Shown here one piece after another: positions 16,642 through 25,146 of a DNA stretch of 41,256 nucleotides; position 1 is the stretch's first letter; each line of letters opens with the position of its first letter. The notes beneath the pieces were generated by a model, which searched no databases, was not told the origin of the DNA, and worked only from the letters and a program-made list of their open reading frames with translations. The stretch covers positions 1-41,256 of the forward strand of contig JBAZPX010000010.1 in assembly GCA_041645555.1 (NCBI GenBank), given 5' to 3'. The stretch is from JAQTRU01 sp041645555 (lineage in GTDB: Bacteria > Patescibacteriota > Patescibacteriia > Patescibacteriales > JAQTRU01). Made by a program: the position numbers and the translations under genes.

Positions 16642-16689
16642 TTTTAACTGCGTTTCAAGCTTTATTAATTAAGCCCAATTTATTTAAAT

Positions 16690-16726
16690 CGTTCCTCTCC
16701 TTATCTAAGGAAGGGCTAGGGGTGGT
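16690..16726. repeat. Small palindromic repeat
   Basis: CGTTCCTCTCCTTATCTAAGG followed by AAGGGCTAGGGGTGG. It contains the hairpin CCTTATCTAAGG and C/G-rich flanks, and looks like a diverged relative of the CTCTCCTAATTAGGAGAG elements. Confidence 0.45.
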
Positions 16727-16746
16727 TTATAAAATAATTACTCCTA

Positions 16747-17283
16747 TTATTCTATAGTATATTCCCAGCCGGGCTGCCAGGATTTAGTATTTCGCCAATC
16801 TTCTTTAATCGCTTCTTCCCAGGTTTTTCCCCTAACCAGGACTTCTAAAGCGAGCTGAGGCGCTTTATGGGCCATAATGGCGATATGCTTATTATTATAG
16901 TCTTTTTTCAGAAAATTTAAAAAATTTTTTATTCTTTCCTCCACATTCTTTAAGCTTTCGCCGTTAGGGAAAGGCGTATCAATATATTTTTTATAATCTA
17001 TATTTTCCTCGGCTAGGCCGTTAAAATCTCCATAATTACATTCCCTTAATCTTTTATCAAGAATAATTTTATATTTGTCCGCAAAACCAAGTTGGGCCGA
17101 GGTAGAAGCCCGTTTTAAATCAGAACAAAAAAAGGCGTCAAATTTTTCCTTCACTAAATTGCCAAGCTCTTTGGCCTGCTTAATCCCAAGCTCTGATAAC
17201 TCTCCCGGCCGCCAGCCGGTGGAAAGGCCTTTCTCGTTATCCGTGGTTGTGCCGTGGACAAAATAAGTTATTTTTATGGACAT
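16747..17283 (-). CDS. Histidine phosphatase superfamily protein (phosphoglycerate mutase-like)
   Basis: A 178-residue protein with the family layout: N-terminal strand with H10-G11 (ITYFVHGTTTDNE), the ELSELGIKQAKELGN helix, the FFCSDLKRASTSAQL block, and the second active-site histidine in IAIMAHKAPQLALEV. The usual RHG is VHG here: the arginine before the catalytic histidine is V9. This changes the phosphate pocket. The TTTDNE loop suggests a defined subfamily rather than random decay. Substrate unknown. It is followed (on the minus strand) by the PEP-utilizer gene about 100 nt away. Confidence 0.82.
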   Translation of the reverse strand: MSIKITYFVHGTTTDNEKGLSTGWRPGELSELGIKQAKELGNLVKEKFDAFFCSDLKRASTSAQLGFADKYKIILDKRLRECNYGDFNGLAEENIDYKKYIDTPFPNGESLKNVEERIKNFLNFLKKDYNNKHIAIMAHKAPQLALEVLVRGKTWEEAIKEDWRNTKSWQPGWEYTIE

Positions 17284-17302
17284 AATCTATTTTTGAGTTC
17301 TG

Positions 17303-17758
17303 TTAATTTATCACGTAATTATACTCATCATTTTTTGTGCCGGGGCTGGTGGCTAGGACCAAGAGAATTGAATTATCTTTCTGGGCGGTCACCTTATGCG
17401 CTATTCTTTTAGGGATAAAAACAATCGGATATTTATTTGATTGGATAGAAATACTCTTTCTTTTGTTCGTTTTTATGTCTTTTAGATCAATTGTAAATTT
17501 ACCGGCAATAGGGACAAAGAGTTCCTGCTTTTTCCTGTGATAATGGTTCCCCGCGATATTACCCGATTTGAAAAAATGGACGCAGTAAGAATAACGAACT
17601 ATGAAGTTTTTAATAAAAGGGAATCGTTTGTCATAATTTACCGCTAAAATTCTTCCGGGTTTTTCGGAATTTTTTCTCGGTCTCATATAAAAAATTCGGC
17701 CGATTTTGTAATCTACGATTTTAATAGGTTTAGAATAAATATCCATTGGGTCCGTCAT
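17303..17758 (-). CDS. Cupin-fold protein, WxcM-like (nucleotide-sugar isomerase-like)
   Basis: A 151-residue single cupin. The metal- or substrate-binding strand GNHYHRKKQELFVPIAGKFT has the HxH...E pattern, and the second half contains IPKRIAHKVTA. The closest resemblance is to the WxcM-like C-terminal/FdtA family, which isomerises dTDP-sugars for surface polysaccharide. The gene lies 19 nt upstream of the histidine phosphatase on the same strand. The sugar specificity is not predictable, and a plain cupin of other function is possible. Confidence 0.65.
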   Translation of the reverse strand: MTDPMDIYSKPIKIVDYKIGRIFYMRPRKNSEKPGRILAVNYDKRFPFIKNFIVRYSYCVHFFKSGNIAGNHYHRKKQELFVPIAGKFTIDLKDIKTNKRKSISIQSNKYPIVFIPKRIAHKVTAQKDNSILLVLATSPGTKNDEYNYVIN

Positions 17759-17822
17759 AGGAAAATAAAAATTAAAAATGGCAATTCAAAGTTCGAAATT
17801 ATTAATCTTTAATATTTTTTAT

Positions 17823-18659
17823 TTATTTTTTTGTCTCAGTCCCCAGGAGAGACTGCGACGAGGCTAGAAATAATTTTTTCTTCGCGATTGTTAGGGTCAT
17901 GGCAAAATGATGCTCTAAATTTCCACCAAATTTTTTATCAATCAGTTTTTCAATTTCTTTTAAAAATCCCGCTCGTTTTTTCGGCTCCATTGCCAGGGTG
18001 GGCGAAAAAGTATTTAGTAATTGGGAGTATTTTTTGGAGGAATATTGGATCACGAGCGGAAATGCCCGGAAGAAAACGGGAGTAAAAAATTTTTTATCAA
18101 CTTCGTGCGCTTTCAGTTTTATTGCCGGACTTAAACGGAAATTATCATCATATTCTCCGCCCGCCCGGTATTTTTTATAAATGGCTTCCGAAGCGAAAAA
18201 AAATTTATCGCCTTTTTCGTCCGAAACGTGGTTAGTGCCGATGATGGCCAGATGCCCGCCTTTTTTCAAAAGCCGGTGGGGCTTCGCGAATTTAGCTTTC
18301 GGCTTTAGCCAATGATAAGAAGTGGCGGCGTAAACTAAATCAAAAGAATTAGCGGGAAGCTTGGTATTTTCAAGGGCCTTGGTAATTATTTTTACATTTT
18401 TAAACTTGGCCAGATTTTTCTTGGCGATTTTCGCGAGCGCCGGACTAATTTCAACCGCGGTTATTTTGTATCCGCGCTTAGCGAATGGCTCGGTGGCCTG
18501 GCCGGTTCCCGGCCCAATTTCTAAAAGTTTGGCCGTACCCCGGAGTTTAGCAATTTTAACAACGGAATAAAAAAGCTCCTCCGGATAATGGGGCCTGGCT
18601 AAATCGTACAATTTTGCTACCTTATTGAAGGTTGTGCGTAAATTTATGTCTTGGCTCAT
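17823..18659 (-). CDS. Class I SAM-dependent methyltransferase
   Basis: A 278-residue Rossmann-fold methyltransferase. Motif I is LLEIGPGTGQATEPFAKRGY, followed by the acidic strand end ITAVEISPAL, the ALENTKLPANSFDLVYAATS block and YHWL, as in the trans-aconitate methyltransferase-like subgroup. The C-terminal ~120 residues are helical and probably cap the substrate site. The methyl acceptor is unknown. Monocistronic or first of the minus-strand run toward 17303. Confidence 0.88.
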   Translation of the reverse strand: MSQDINLRTTFNKVAKLYDLARPHYPEELFYSVVKIAKLRGTAKLLEIGPGTGQATEPFAKRGYKITAVEISPALAKIAKKNLAKFKNVKIITKALENTKLPANSFDLVYAATSYHWLKPKAKFAKPHRLLKKGGHLAIIGTNHVSDEKGDKFFFASEAIYKKYRAGGEYDDNFRLSPAIKLKAHEVDKKFFTPVFFRAFPLVIQYSSKKYSQLLNTFSPTLAMEPKKRAGFLKEIEKLIDKKFGGNLEHHFAMTLTIAKKKLFLASSQSLLGTETKK

Positions 18660-18714
18660 TGGTTATTTTTATAAGTTATGGTAGGGTCAGACCCTTTATA
18701 TTATCCGATATCTT

Positions 18715-19185
18715 TTATTTAATTTTTAATCTTCTCCGTTCCACGTAAGCCCTAAATCCGTATTTACTCCAAGCGGCTTTGCTGATTTCATTTTTAATAT
18801 GGACCTGCAATTCTACATTTTTTATTTTTTTTGTTTTAAACCATTGAAATATTCTTTTTATAAATTGATTTGTTATTCCCAGGCGCCGATAAGCCGTGAT
18901 TATATAGGCATCACTAATATTTCCTATTTTACGAAGTTTATAAACAGGCGGTCTTTTTTCAATTGACGCCAGAGCGTAGCCTATAATTTTGCCTTTTTCT
19001 TCCGCAATTAACAGTAAACTCTTAGGAGAATAAATAGCTGCTCTAAAAAGTTTTTTATAAATTTCTTCTATGCCTTTTGCCGACGAAAAATATTTATCAA
19101 ATTTTTCATGATGTTTTAGGAGAGCGGCTCCTAATTTTGCTATCTTATGCGCATCTTTCACCTTGGCTTTTCTGATTGTAAACAT
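18715..19185 (-). CDS. GNAT-family N-acetyltransferase
   Basis: A 156-residue GNAT protein. The start MFTIRKAKVKDAHKIAKLGA is a typical GNAT N-terminus. The acetyl-CoA loop is YRRLGITNQFIKRIF, following the strand IGNISDAYIITA, and the C-terminal strand pair (ELQVHIKNEISKAAWSKYGF) is standard. The acetyl acceptor is unknown. Upstream (19186-19280) no gene is seen before a palindromic repeat. Confidence 0.88.
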   Translation of the reverse strand: MFTIRKAKVKDAHKIAKLGAALLKHHEKFDKYFSSAKGIEEIYKKLFRAAIYSPKSLLLIAEEKGKIIGYALASIEKRPPVYKLRKIGNISDAYIITAYRRLGITNQFIKRIFQWFKTKKIKNVELQVHIKNEISKAAWSKYGFRAYVERRRLKIK

Positions 19186-19280
19186 AGTTTTAATTTTATC
19201 TGAAATAAGGTAAAATAGACTATAGATGAGTTGTTTGTTATGCTTGAATTATATAAATAATCAGGGGTTTTAGCAAGGAT

Positions 19281-19369
19281 ACCTCATCCCACCTCACCCC
19301 TGTCGTCCCGCCAGCTGGCGGGACTCCTTCCCCTCTCCTAATTAGGAGAGGGGGTTAGGGGGTGAGGTC
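19281..19369. repeat. G/C-rich palindromic repeat, copy 3
   Basis: Opposite orientation to the copies at 1-66 and 1039-1123. Ends are ACCTCA...TGAGGT. It contains GTCCCGCCAGCTGGCGGGAC (a perfect 20-bp palindrome) and CCCTCTCCTAATTAGGAGAG. Its right end GGGGGTGAGG lies 10-20 nt before the ATG at 19377 and may serve as the Shine-Dalgarno for that gene. Confidence 0.85.
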
Positions 19370-19376
19370 TTAGTTT

Positions 19377-20831
19377 ATGAAAAGAATAAGCGGGATAGTA
19401 AAATTAAGGGTATTTTTATGGTTGGTTTTGGCTCTGGCCGTGGCCTTCTTTTTGTATTTGGCGATCGTGCCAGGCGGGAAAATTACTTATATTTATGACT
19501 TTAAAAACAATAATTATCAGCTGGCCGGAACCAATAAGTTTATCGGCCAATTAACGCCGGAGGAAAGGGTGGAACCGGTTAGCGGGGGCGAGCAAAAAAT
19601 AATCGGAGACCCGGTTTATTTTTCTTTACGCGCGCCAAGAAAATTCAATAAAGCCAAACTTACTTTAGAATATAAAAACGAAAGCGAAAGGCCATTAATT
19701 GAAGCCGGAGTCTTGATGGATAAAATTATCTGGCGGTATCAACTCCAGCCCATAGAAAATAGTGTTATTGATAAATTAGTTTTAGTCTGGAACTTAACAG
19801 AGAAAGACGGAGTAATGCTTTTGCAAAGAGAAAAAAAATATGACACGATTGAAAATTTTTTAGCTAATCCGCCTTTGCCCGAAGAAATCGCTTTGTATAA
19901 TTATGATTTAGAAAGAGAGTATTTAATTAAAGATTATGAAGCCAGTAAAGTTAAACAGGAAATTAATTATTCTTTGCGCGGGCCGTACCAATTTTATACC
20001 TATATTAAAAATGAAGATTTGGACTTTACTTTTATCTTGCTTGATTTAAATAAAAATAAAGACAGCGACCCGGTTGATCTAAATTTGTATTATAATGATA
20101 AGTTAATCGCCAGCCGGCATTTGGATGATGATGGCATAAAAACCGATAATGGCGAGACGGGTGAAGCGAGAGAGCTTAATTTTAAAGAAAACAATCTGCC
20201 GGAAGGAGTTTATAAAATAGAACTGCGCGCCAATGACGATATTATCACTAAAAAAATAGCTACCAGCCAAAGCAAGGTTTCTTTCTTAAATAGAATCTGG
20301 CTAGCCAATGAAAACGATAAAGATATTTCTCTTTTTACTGACAGCCAATTAATTAACGCCCAGACGATTAACCCGGGTAGTTTACAGACGATAAAAGCGG
20401 GCGATAAAGAGTTAAAAATCAGCTCTACTTACCGGCAATTCAGCCGGATGATGGAAAATAAAGTTAGCGAAATAAAAATTGCTAAGGGCGATATAATTCT
20501 TTCCGGCAGCGGAGTTTTTAGCTTTAATTCAGAAAATTTACTGGATCCGAATTTTAAAAAAGTGGACGAAAGCTTTTCCGCCAACCCAGTCGGCATAAAT
20601 TATATTTTAGCTAAATATAAAATTCCGGAAGAAAAAGACGGCTGGAAGGTGGGAGAAGCCGAGTTTGATTTAAATAACGCTTACCGAGAATGGAATAAAA
20701 ATAGTTTTATTATTTCTATCCCGGGCTTGAAAGCGGATGATGAAATAAAAGATAATATTATAATAAAGAATATAGAAATAGAATTGGAAGGAAAAACTTT
20801 AAGAGAGAAGCTGAAAGAGATTTTTAAGTAA
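19377..20831 (+). CDS. Membrane-anchored extracytoplasmic protein, unknown function
   Basis: A 484-residue protein. Basic residues (KR, KLR) precede one transmembrane or signal-anchor helix at about residues 10-31 (VFLWLVLALAVAFFLYLAIV). The remaining ~450 residues are extracytoplasmic and beta-rich, with patterns such as GDPVYFSLRAPRKFNKAKLT and EGVYKIELRANDDII that look like Ig-like or carbohydrate-binding sandwich folds. The closing part (NIIIKNIEIELEGK) resembles lectin-like end strands. No family is recognised. Its ribosome-binding site seems to be supplied by the repeat just upstream. Confidence 0.75.
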   Translation: MKRISGIVKLRVFLWLVLALAVAFFLYLAIVPGGKITYIYDFKNNNYQLAGTNKFIGQLTPEERVEPVSGGEQKIIGDPVYFSLRAPRKFNKAKLTLEYKNESERPLIEAGVLMDKIIWRYQLQPIENSVIDKLVLVWNLTEKDGVMLLQREKKYDTIENFLANPPLPEEIALYNYDLEREYLIKDYEASKVKQEINYSLRGPYQFYTYIKNEDLDFTFILLDLNKNKDSDPVDLNLYYNDKLIASRHLDDDGIKTDNGETGEARELNFKENNLPEGVYKIELRANDDIITKKIATSQSKVSFLNRIWLANENDKDISLFTDSQLINAQTINPGSLQTIKAGDKELKISSTYRQFSRMMENKVSEIKIAKGDIILSGSGVFSFNSENLLDPNFKKVDESFSANPVGINYILAKYKIPEEKDGWKVGEAEFDLNNAYREWNKNSFIISIPGLKADDEIKDNIIIKNIEIELEGKTLREKLKEIFK

Positions 20832-20834
20832 AAG

Positions 20835-20861
20835 AAAAGGCTGGTTTTAGAGGCCAGCCTT
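20835..20861 (-). terminator. Intrinsic terminator for the minus-strand small gene
   Basis: AAGGCTGG (20837-20844) pairs with CCAGCCTT (20854-20861). Read on the minus strand the hairpin is followed by TTCTTTT, so it terminates the gene at 20878-21069. On the plus strand no T-run follows. Confidence 0.65.
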
Positions 20862-20877
20862 CGCGTATCAGATAGAG

Positions 20878-21069
20878 TTATTCTATTCTGGTTATATTAC
20901 GTGGGATCCAAATCAACGAGCATCCATCAACCAGGCACTGAAAATGGGTTTCACTCTTACCGACTACATTCAGTTCTGTACCGGCTTTAAGCGTGATTCC
21001 CTTGCCTGGGACAGTAAAATTTTCCGAAAGAACTACCCTCTGTTTGATTATGATATGGTCACCTGCCAT
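20878..21069 (-). CDS. Small protein of unknown function (63 aa)
   Basis: A 63-residue, beta-rich protein (MAGDHIIIKQRVVLSENFTV...) with no signal sequence and no known family. I accept it as a gene for three reasons. It has an AAAGGGG Shine-Dalgarno just upstream of the ATG. It has its own minus-strand terminator. No competing frame covers this interval. The pattern of a short strand, 'GKGITLKAGTELNVVG' turn and final IWIPRNITRIE is compatible with a small barrel, but this is a guess. Confidence 0.6.
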   Translation of the reverse strand: MAGDHIIIKQRVVLSENFTVPGKGITLKAGTELNVVGKSETHFQCLVDGCSLIWIPRNITRIE

Positions 21070-21163
21070 TTTTTCCCCTTTGTTTTGAGTAAAAATTCAT
21101 TTAGTATAAATTGAAATTATCAAGAAATTCTTTATTTGTCAATATTATTTTTCTCTGTTTTCG

Positions 21164-21182
21164 GAAGAAGGAGTTTAAAACT
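21164..21182. promoter_or_regulatory. Perfect 19-bp inverted repeat upstream of the small membrane gene
   Basis: AAGGAGTTTAAAACTCCTT is a perfect inverted repeat around a central A, followed by GGGGG and 16 nt later by the ATG at 21202. It could be an operator or an RNA hairpin near the ribosome-binding region. Confidence 0.5.
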
Positions 21183-21201
21183 CCTTGGGGGTATATTAAA
21201 T

Positions 21202-21393
21202 ATGAAAAATATTAATTTAATTTTTAAAGAACTGTTTTACGCCCTAACCGGCGCTTTGGTAATTTTTGTTATCTTGGAGTTGGTTTGGCCGAACATAGTT
21301 CTGGCTTATCTTAATTTAAACTGGGTTTTGCTTAGCTGGCTCTTTACTGGTATAATTATATTAATTATAGGCAAAGAAAATTTTAAAAAATAA
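21202..21393 (+). CDS. Small two-helix membrane protein
   Basis: A 63-residue protein with two transmembrane helices (about residues 11-30 and 38-56) and a basic C-terminus (KENFKK). The frame is open from 21136, but the upstream part would translate the palindrome at 21164-21182, and MKNINLIFKELFYALTG is a more natural start. It lies 12 nt before the acyl-CoA synthetase gene, so the two are probably co-transcribed. No family recognised. Confidence 0.6.
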   Translation: MKNINLIFKELFYALTGALVIFVILELVWPNIVLAYLNLNWVLLSWLFTGIIILIIGKENFKK

Positions 21394-21405
21394 GATTTTA
21401 AAGAT

Positions 21406-23466
21406 ATGACCCTAAAATCATTTTTAGCGCCCAAGTCAATCGCTTTAATCGGCGCTTCCAATAATAAAAAGAAACTGGGCTGGCAGATTCTTTCTAATTT
21501 AAAGGCGGGCGGATTTAGAGGAAAAATTTATCCGGTGAACCTGAAAGAAAAAAATATCGCCGGCCTTAGAGCTTATTCAAGCATCAAAGACATAAAGACG
21601 CGAGTGGACTTAGCGGTTATTGTTATTCCGGCTGCGTTTGTTATAAGCGAGGTGAAAAATTGCGCGGCCAGAAGAATAAAAAATATTATTATAATCAGTT
21701 CGGGTTTTGCCGAAGTGGGAGCGGAAGGAAAAATTAGGGAAGAGGAGTTAAAAGGGTTGATTGCCAAATATAAACTCAATCTTTTAGGGCCGAATTGCTT
21801 AGGCTTAATAAGCAGCGCTTCCCGGCTTAACCTTACTTTTGCCCGGGCAAAGGTCAAATCCGGGGGGCTGGCTTTTATTTCCCAGTCCGGCGCTATTGGC
21901 AGCGCCGCTTTAGACTGGCTTTATAATAAAAATATCGGCTTTTCTTATTTTATAAGCCTGGGCAATAAAGTCGGGCTTAAAGAAAATGATTTTTTTGAAT
22001 TTTTAGCTAAAGACAAAAATACCCGGTTTATCGTAGCATATCTGGAAGAAATTGAAGAGGGCGGGCGGCTCATGGAAATAGTTTCCCGCTTAGCTAAACG
22101 CAAGCCTGTGGCGATTTTAAAAGCCGGTAAAACCAAAACCGGAGCCCAGGCCGCTTTATCCCATACCGGCTCTTTGGCCGGGTCTTACGGGGCCGTAGCC
22201 ACCGGATTAGAACGGGCCGGGGCCATGAATATTTCTAATTTAGAGGAGATGTTTAGCTTAATAAAAATTTGGCAGGAGCAGACAAAATCGGAAAATGGGG
22301 ATTTATATATAGTTTCCAATGCCGGCGGCCCCTTGGTTATGACTGCAGATTTATTAGAAGAGAATAATTTGGCTTTAGGAAAATTTTCTCCCGAGTTGAC
22401 TGGAAAAATAAAAAGAGGTTTGCCGGAAGTACCTAATCCGGTTAATCCTTTAGATATTCTAGGCGATGCCGGAGCCGAGCGGTATGAGAAAGCTTTAAAG
22501 ATTATTTTGGGAGAAAAAAATGCCTATAATCTCTTGGTTCTTCTTACCCCGCAGACATCGACTGAAGCCGAAGCGACCGCCAAAGTAATCGGCCGGTTAG
22601 GCAAAAAATATCCTGATAAATTAATCTGCACGAGTTTTATCGGCGGCGAGTCTCTGGCGAAAGCGAGGAAAATATTAAGGCAGGACAATATCGTTAATTT
22701 TTCTTATCCGGAGCAGGCCGTGAAAATTTTAGGGAAGTTTCTTAATTACCAAATAAAAATCAAAAATTTAAAACCTTATACACAAAAACACAAAAACACC
22801 CTTCTCCGCCAGGGCTTCGAGGGGCAAGCAAAAACACAAAAACGATTTCTAAAAGATGAGCAAATGGATTATTTAAAATCTTTCCGCCTGCTTAAAAAAT
22901 ATAAAATACCGGCGGCAAAGACAATAGTTATAGAGAATAAGAATAATTTAAAAAAATTGAAATATCCAATCGTCCTGAAAATGGTCGGTCCGGAAATAAT
23001 TCATAAGACTGACAAGAATGATTTAGTTTTAAATATAGTTAACGCCAAACAGGCGGAAAAAGCTTTTAAGTCTTTTAAAGCTAAGGGCGAAAATTATTGC
23101 GTCGCCCAGGAAATGGTAAAAGACGGCTTAGAAATAATTCTTGGCTTTAAGCGGGATAAATATTTTGGCCCGATTATAATGGTTGGCACCGGTGGAATTT
23201 ATACGGAAGTCTGGCAGGACATTGCTTTAGAAGTTGATGATGTTGATTATGCCCGCGCTTTAGAGATGATTAAGAAATTAAAAATTTACCCGATTTTAAG
23301 AGGAGCGCGCGGCCAGGCCGGATATGATATAAAAAATTTGGCTAAAGCGATTGTTAAAGTCGCCAGCCTGGCGCGGGAGAATCCGGAGATAAAAGAAGTG
23401 GATATTAATCCTTTGTTTATAAAGAGAGAAGGGGCGGTAGCGGCTGACGCGAGAATTATCGTTTAG
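21406..23466 (+). CDS. ADP-forming acyl-CoA synthetase (acetate--CoA ligase, alpha-beta fusion)
   Basis: A 686-residue fusion of both subunits of the NDP-forming acyl-CoA synthetase. The order is: CoA-binding domain (SIALIGASNNKKKLGWQIL), succinyl-CoA ligase-like domain with the phosphohistidine H253 in AALSHTGSLAGS, then a C-terminal ATP-grasp beta part with H533 in GPEIIHKTDKND. It converts acetyl-CoA, ADP and phosphate to acetate, CoA and ATP, giving substrate-level ATP. With the pyruvate:ferredoxin oxidoreductase genes in this window it completes a pyruvate-to-acetate route (inference). Between the two halves, about residues 459-481, the sequence QKHKNTLLRQGFEGQAKTQK is the translation of a short repeat. 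Confidence 0.93.
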   Translation: MTLKSFLAPKSIALIGASNNKKKLGWQILSNLKAGGFRGKIYPVNLKEKNIAGLRAYSSIKDIKTRVDLAVIVIPAAFVISEVKNCAARRIKNIIIISSGFAEVGAEGKIREEELKGLIAKYKLNLLGPNCLGLISSASRLNLTFARAKVKSGGLAFISQSGAIGSAALDWLYNKNIGFSYFISLGNKVGLKENDFFEFLAKDKNTRFIVAYLEEIEEGGRLMEIVSRLAKRKPVAILKAGKTKTGAQAALSHTGSLAGSYGAVATGLERAGAMNISNLEEMFSLIKIWQEQTKSENGDLYIVSNAGGPLVMTADLLEENNLALGKFSPELTGKIKRGLPEVPNPVNPLDILGDAGAERYEKALKIILGEKNAYNLLVLLTPQTSTEAEATAKVIGRLGKKYPDKLICTSFIGGESLAKARKILRQDNIVNFSYPEQAVKILGKFLNYQIKIKNLKPYTQKHKNTLLRQGFEGQAKTQKRFLKDEQMDYLKSFRLLKKYKIPAAKTIVIENKNNLKKLKYPIVLKMVGPEIIHKTDKNDLVLNIVNAKQAEKAFKSFKAKGENYCVAQEMVKDGLEIILGFKRDKYFGPIIMVGTGGIYTEVWQDIALEVDDVDYARALEMIKKLKIYPILRGARGQAGYDIKNLAKAIVKVASLARENPEIKEVDINPLFIKREGAVAADARIIV
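22781..22849. repeat. Repeat insertion inside the acyl-CoA synthetase linker
   Basis: ACAAAAACACAAAAACACC, then CTTCTCCGCCAGGGCTTCGA, then GGGGCAAGC and AAAAACACAAAAACG. The flanking ACAAAAACAC direct repeats and the G/C-rich centre differ from the A+T-rich coding sequence around it. Translation stays in frame, in the linker between the alpha and beta parts. Confidence 0.7.
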
Positions 23467-23471
23467 TTATT

Positions 23472-25124
23472 ATGATAAGACGTTTATTTAACGGACAAAT
23501 TAATAATATTGCTGCCGCGGCTGGCTTAGTGGGGGTTTCATCTCTAGTCAGCCGTCTTTTAGGAGTTTTTCGGGATAGAATTTTGGCCGGAGAATTTGGA
23601 GCGGGCGATACTTTAGACGTTTATTACGCCGCTTTCCGGATTCCGGATTCAATTTTTAATTTACTGGTTCTCGGGGCTTTGTCCGCCGGCTTTATCCCTA
23701 TTTTTGTCGGGTTGCTTAAAAATCCGCTGGAAAAAATTACCGGTTTTTTTTCCGGCGACGAAAACAAAAAGGCCTGGGAGCTGGCAAGCAATGTTTTAAA
23801 TATTTTAGTTTTGGGGCTTTTAGCCCTTTGCGGCTTAGGGATTATTTTTGCCCCTGGTCTGACTAAGTTGATCACCCCCGGGTTTTCTCCGGAAAAGCAG
23901 GCCCTGACCGTCGCTTTAACCCAGATAATGTTTCTTTCGCCTCTCTTTTTGGGAATTTCCGCGGTCTTGGGCGGAGTGTTGCAGTCTTTCAAAAGATTTT
24001 TTGTCTATTCCTTGGCGCCGATAATGTATAATATCGGGATTATTATCGGCGCTTTGTATTTTGTGCCGCTCCTGGGGGTTTACGGCCTGGCCTGGGGCGT
24101 GGTTTTGGGGGCTCTCCTTCATATGCTGATCCAGCTGCCGACGACAATTGCTTTAGGTTTCAGGCACAGCTTGAGAATTGATTTTAAAAATTCCGATTTA
24201 AGAAAAATCGGAGCCATGATGATCCCGCGGACCATGAGCCTGGCGATTTCCCAGATAAATTTAGTGGTAATTACGATTATCGCTTCTACTCTGGCGGTCG
24301 GCTCTCTGGCGGTTTTTAATTTAGCCAATAATCTCCAGTCTTTCCCGGTCGGCATTTTCGGAATTTCCTTTGCCATTGCCGCTTTTCCCGCTTTTTCCGC
24401 CGTGGCTTTTTCTAAGAAAGATTTGATTGCCAGTTTTTCCTCCACTTTGCGGCAGATTTTATTTTTCATTGTTCCGTCCACGGTTTTGCTTATAACTTTG
24501 CGCGCCCAGATTATCCGCGTTATTTTTGGAACCGGAAATTTTGACTGGGAAGATACGATTTTAACTATGAACGCTTTGGCTTTCTTCTCCTTATCCCTTT
24601 TTGCCCAGGCCTGCCTCCCTCTTCTCGTACGGGCATTTTACGCCCGGCATGATTCAAAAACTCCTTTCTTTATCGGCTTGTTTTCCGCTGTCGTCAATGT
24701 GATTCTTTCTTTGTGGCTGGCCAACCGATTAGGAGTGGAAGGTTTGGCTTTAGCTTTTTCCCTGGCTTCCATTCTTAATTTTATTCTTCTCTGGCTGGCC
24801 CTGCGTTTTTCCCTTGGCAATATGGACGAAATAAAAATTTTGGTTTCAGTAATAAAGTTTTCCGCTGCCGGCCTGGCCTGCGGGATTACGGTCCAGGGCA
24901 TGAAAGTAATAATCTGGCCTTTTGTTGATATGACTAAATTCTGGGGAGTTTTAACTCAAGGGTTAGCCGCTGGAATAGCCGGCCTGTTTATTTACGCGGC
25001 TGTTTGTTCGCTCCTTAAGAGCGAAGAGTTTATTTCCGTCTGGACCCCGATTAAGGGCAAGATTTTCCGCCTTCCCTGGAAAAAAGTTACGACCGATGAC
25101 CAGGGAGAAGCGCGCGGGATTTAA
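23472..25124 (+). CDS. murJ: Lipid II flippase MurJ (MVF family)
   Basis: A 550-residue polytopic membrane protein with about 14 hydrophobic helices. The N-terminal signature VSSLVSRLLGVFRDRILAGE, followed by DVYYAAFRIPDSIFNLLVLG and ALSAGFIPIF, is characteristic of MurJ. It also contains the central RTMSLAISQINLVV and the ALAFFSLSLFAQACLPLLVRAFYA segment. It moves lipid-linked peptidoglycan precursors across the cytoplasmic membrane. The gene starts 5 nt after the acyl-CoA synthetase stop and is followed 22 nt later by the TIM-barrel gene, so the three form one transcription unit. Confidence 0.95.
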   Translation: MIRRLFNGQINNIAAAAGLVGVSSLVSRLLGVFRDRILAGEFGAGDTLDVYYAAFRIPDSIFNLLVLGALSAGFIPIFVGLLKNPLEKITGFFSGDENKKAWELASNVLNILVLGLLALCGLGIIFAPGLTKLITPGFSPEKQALTVALTQIMFLSPLFLGISAVLGGVLQSFKRFFVYSLAPIMYNIGIIIGALYFVPLLGVYGLAWGVVLGALLHMLIQLPTTIALGFRHSLRIDFKNSDLRKIGAMMIPRTMSLAISQINLVVITIIASTLAVGSLAVFNLANNLQSFPVGIFGISFAIAAFPAFSAVAFSKKDLIASFSSTLRQILFFIVPSTVLLITLRAQIIRVIFGTGNFDWEDTILTMNALAFFSLSLFAQACLPLLVRAFYARHDSKTPFFIGLFSAVVNVILSLWLANRLGVEGLALAFSLASILNFILLWLALRFSLGNMDEIKILVSVIKFSAAGLACGITVQGMKVIIWPFVDMTKFWGVLTQGLAAGIAGLFIYAAVCSLLKSEEFISVWTPIKGKIFRLPWKKVTTDDQGEARGI

Positions 25125-25146
25125 GATTTAAGAATTATAATGGAGT

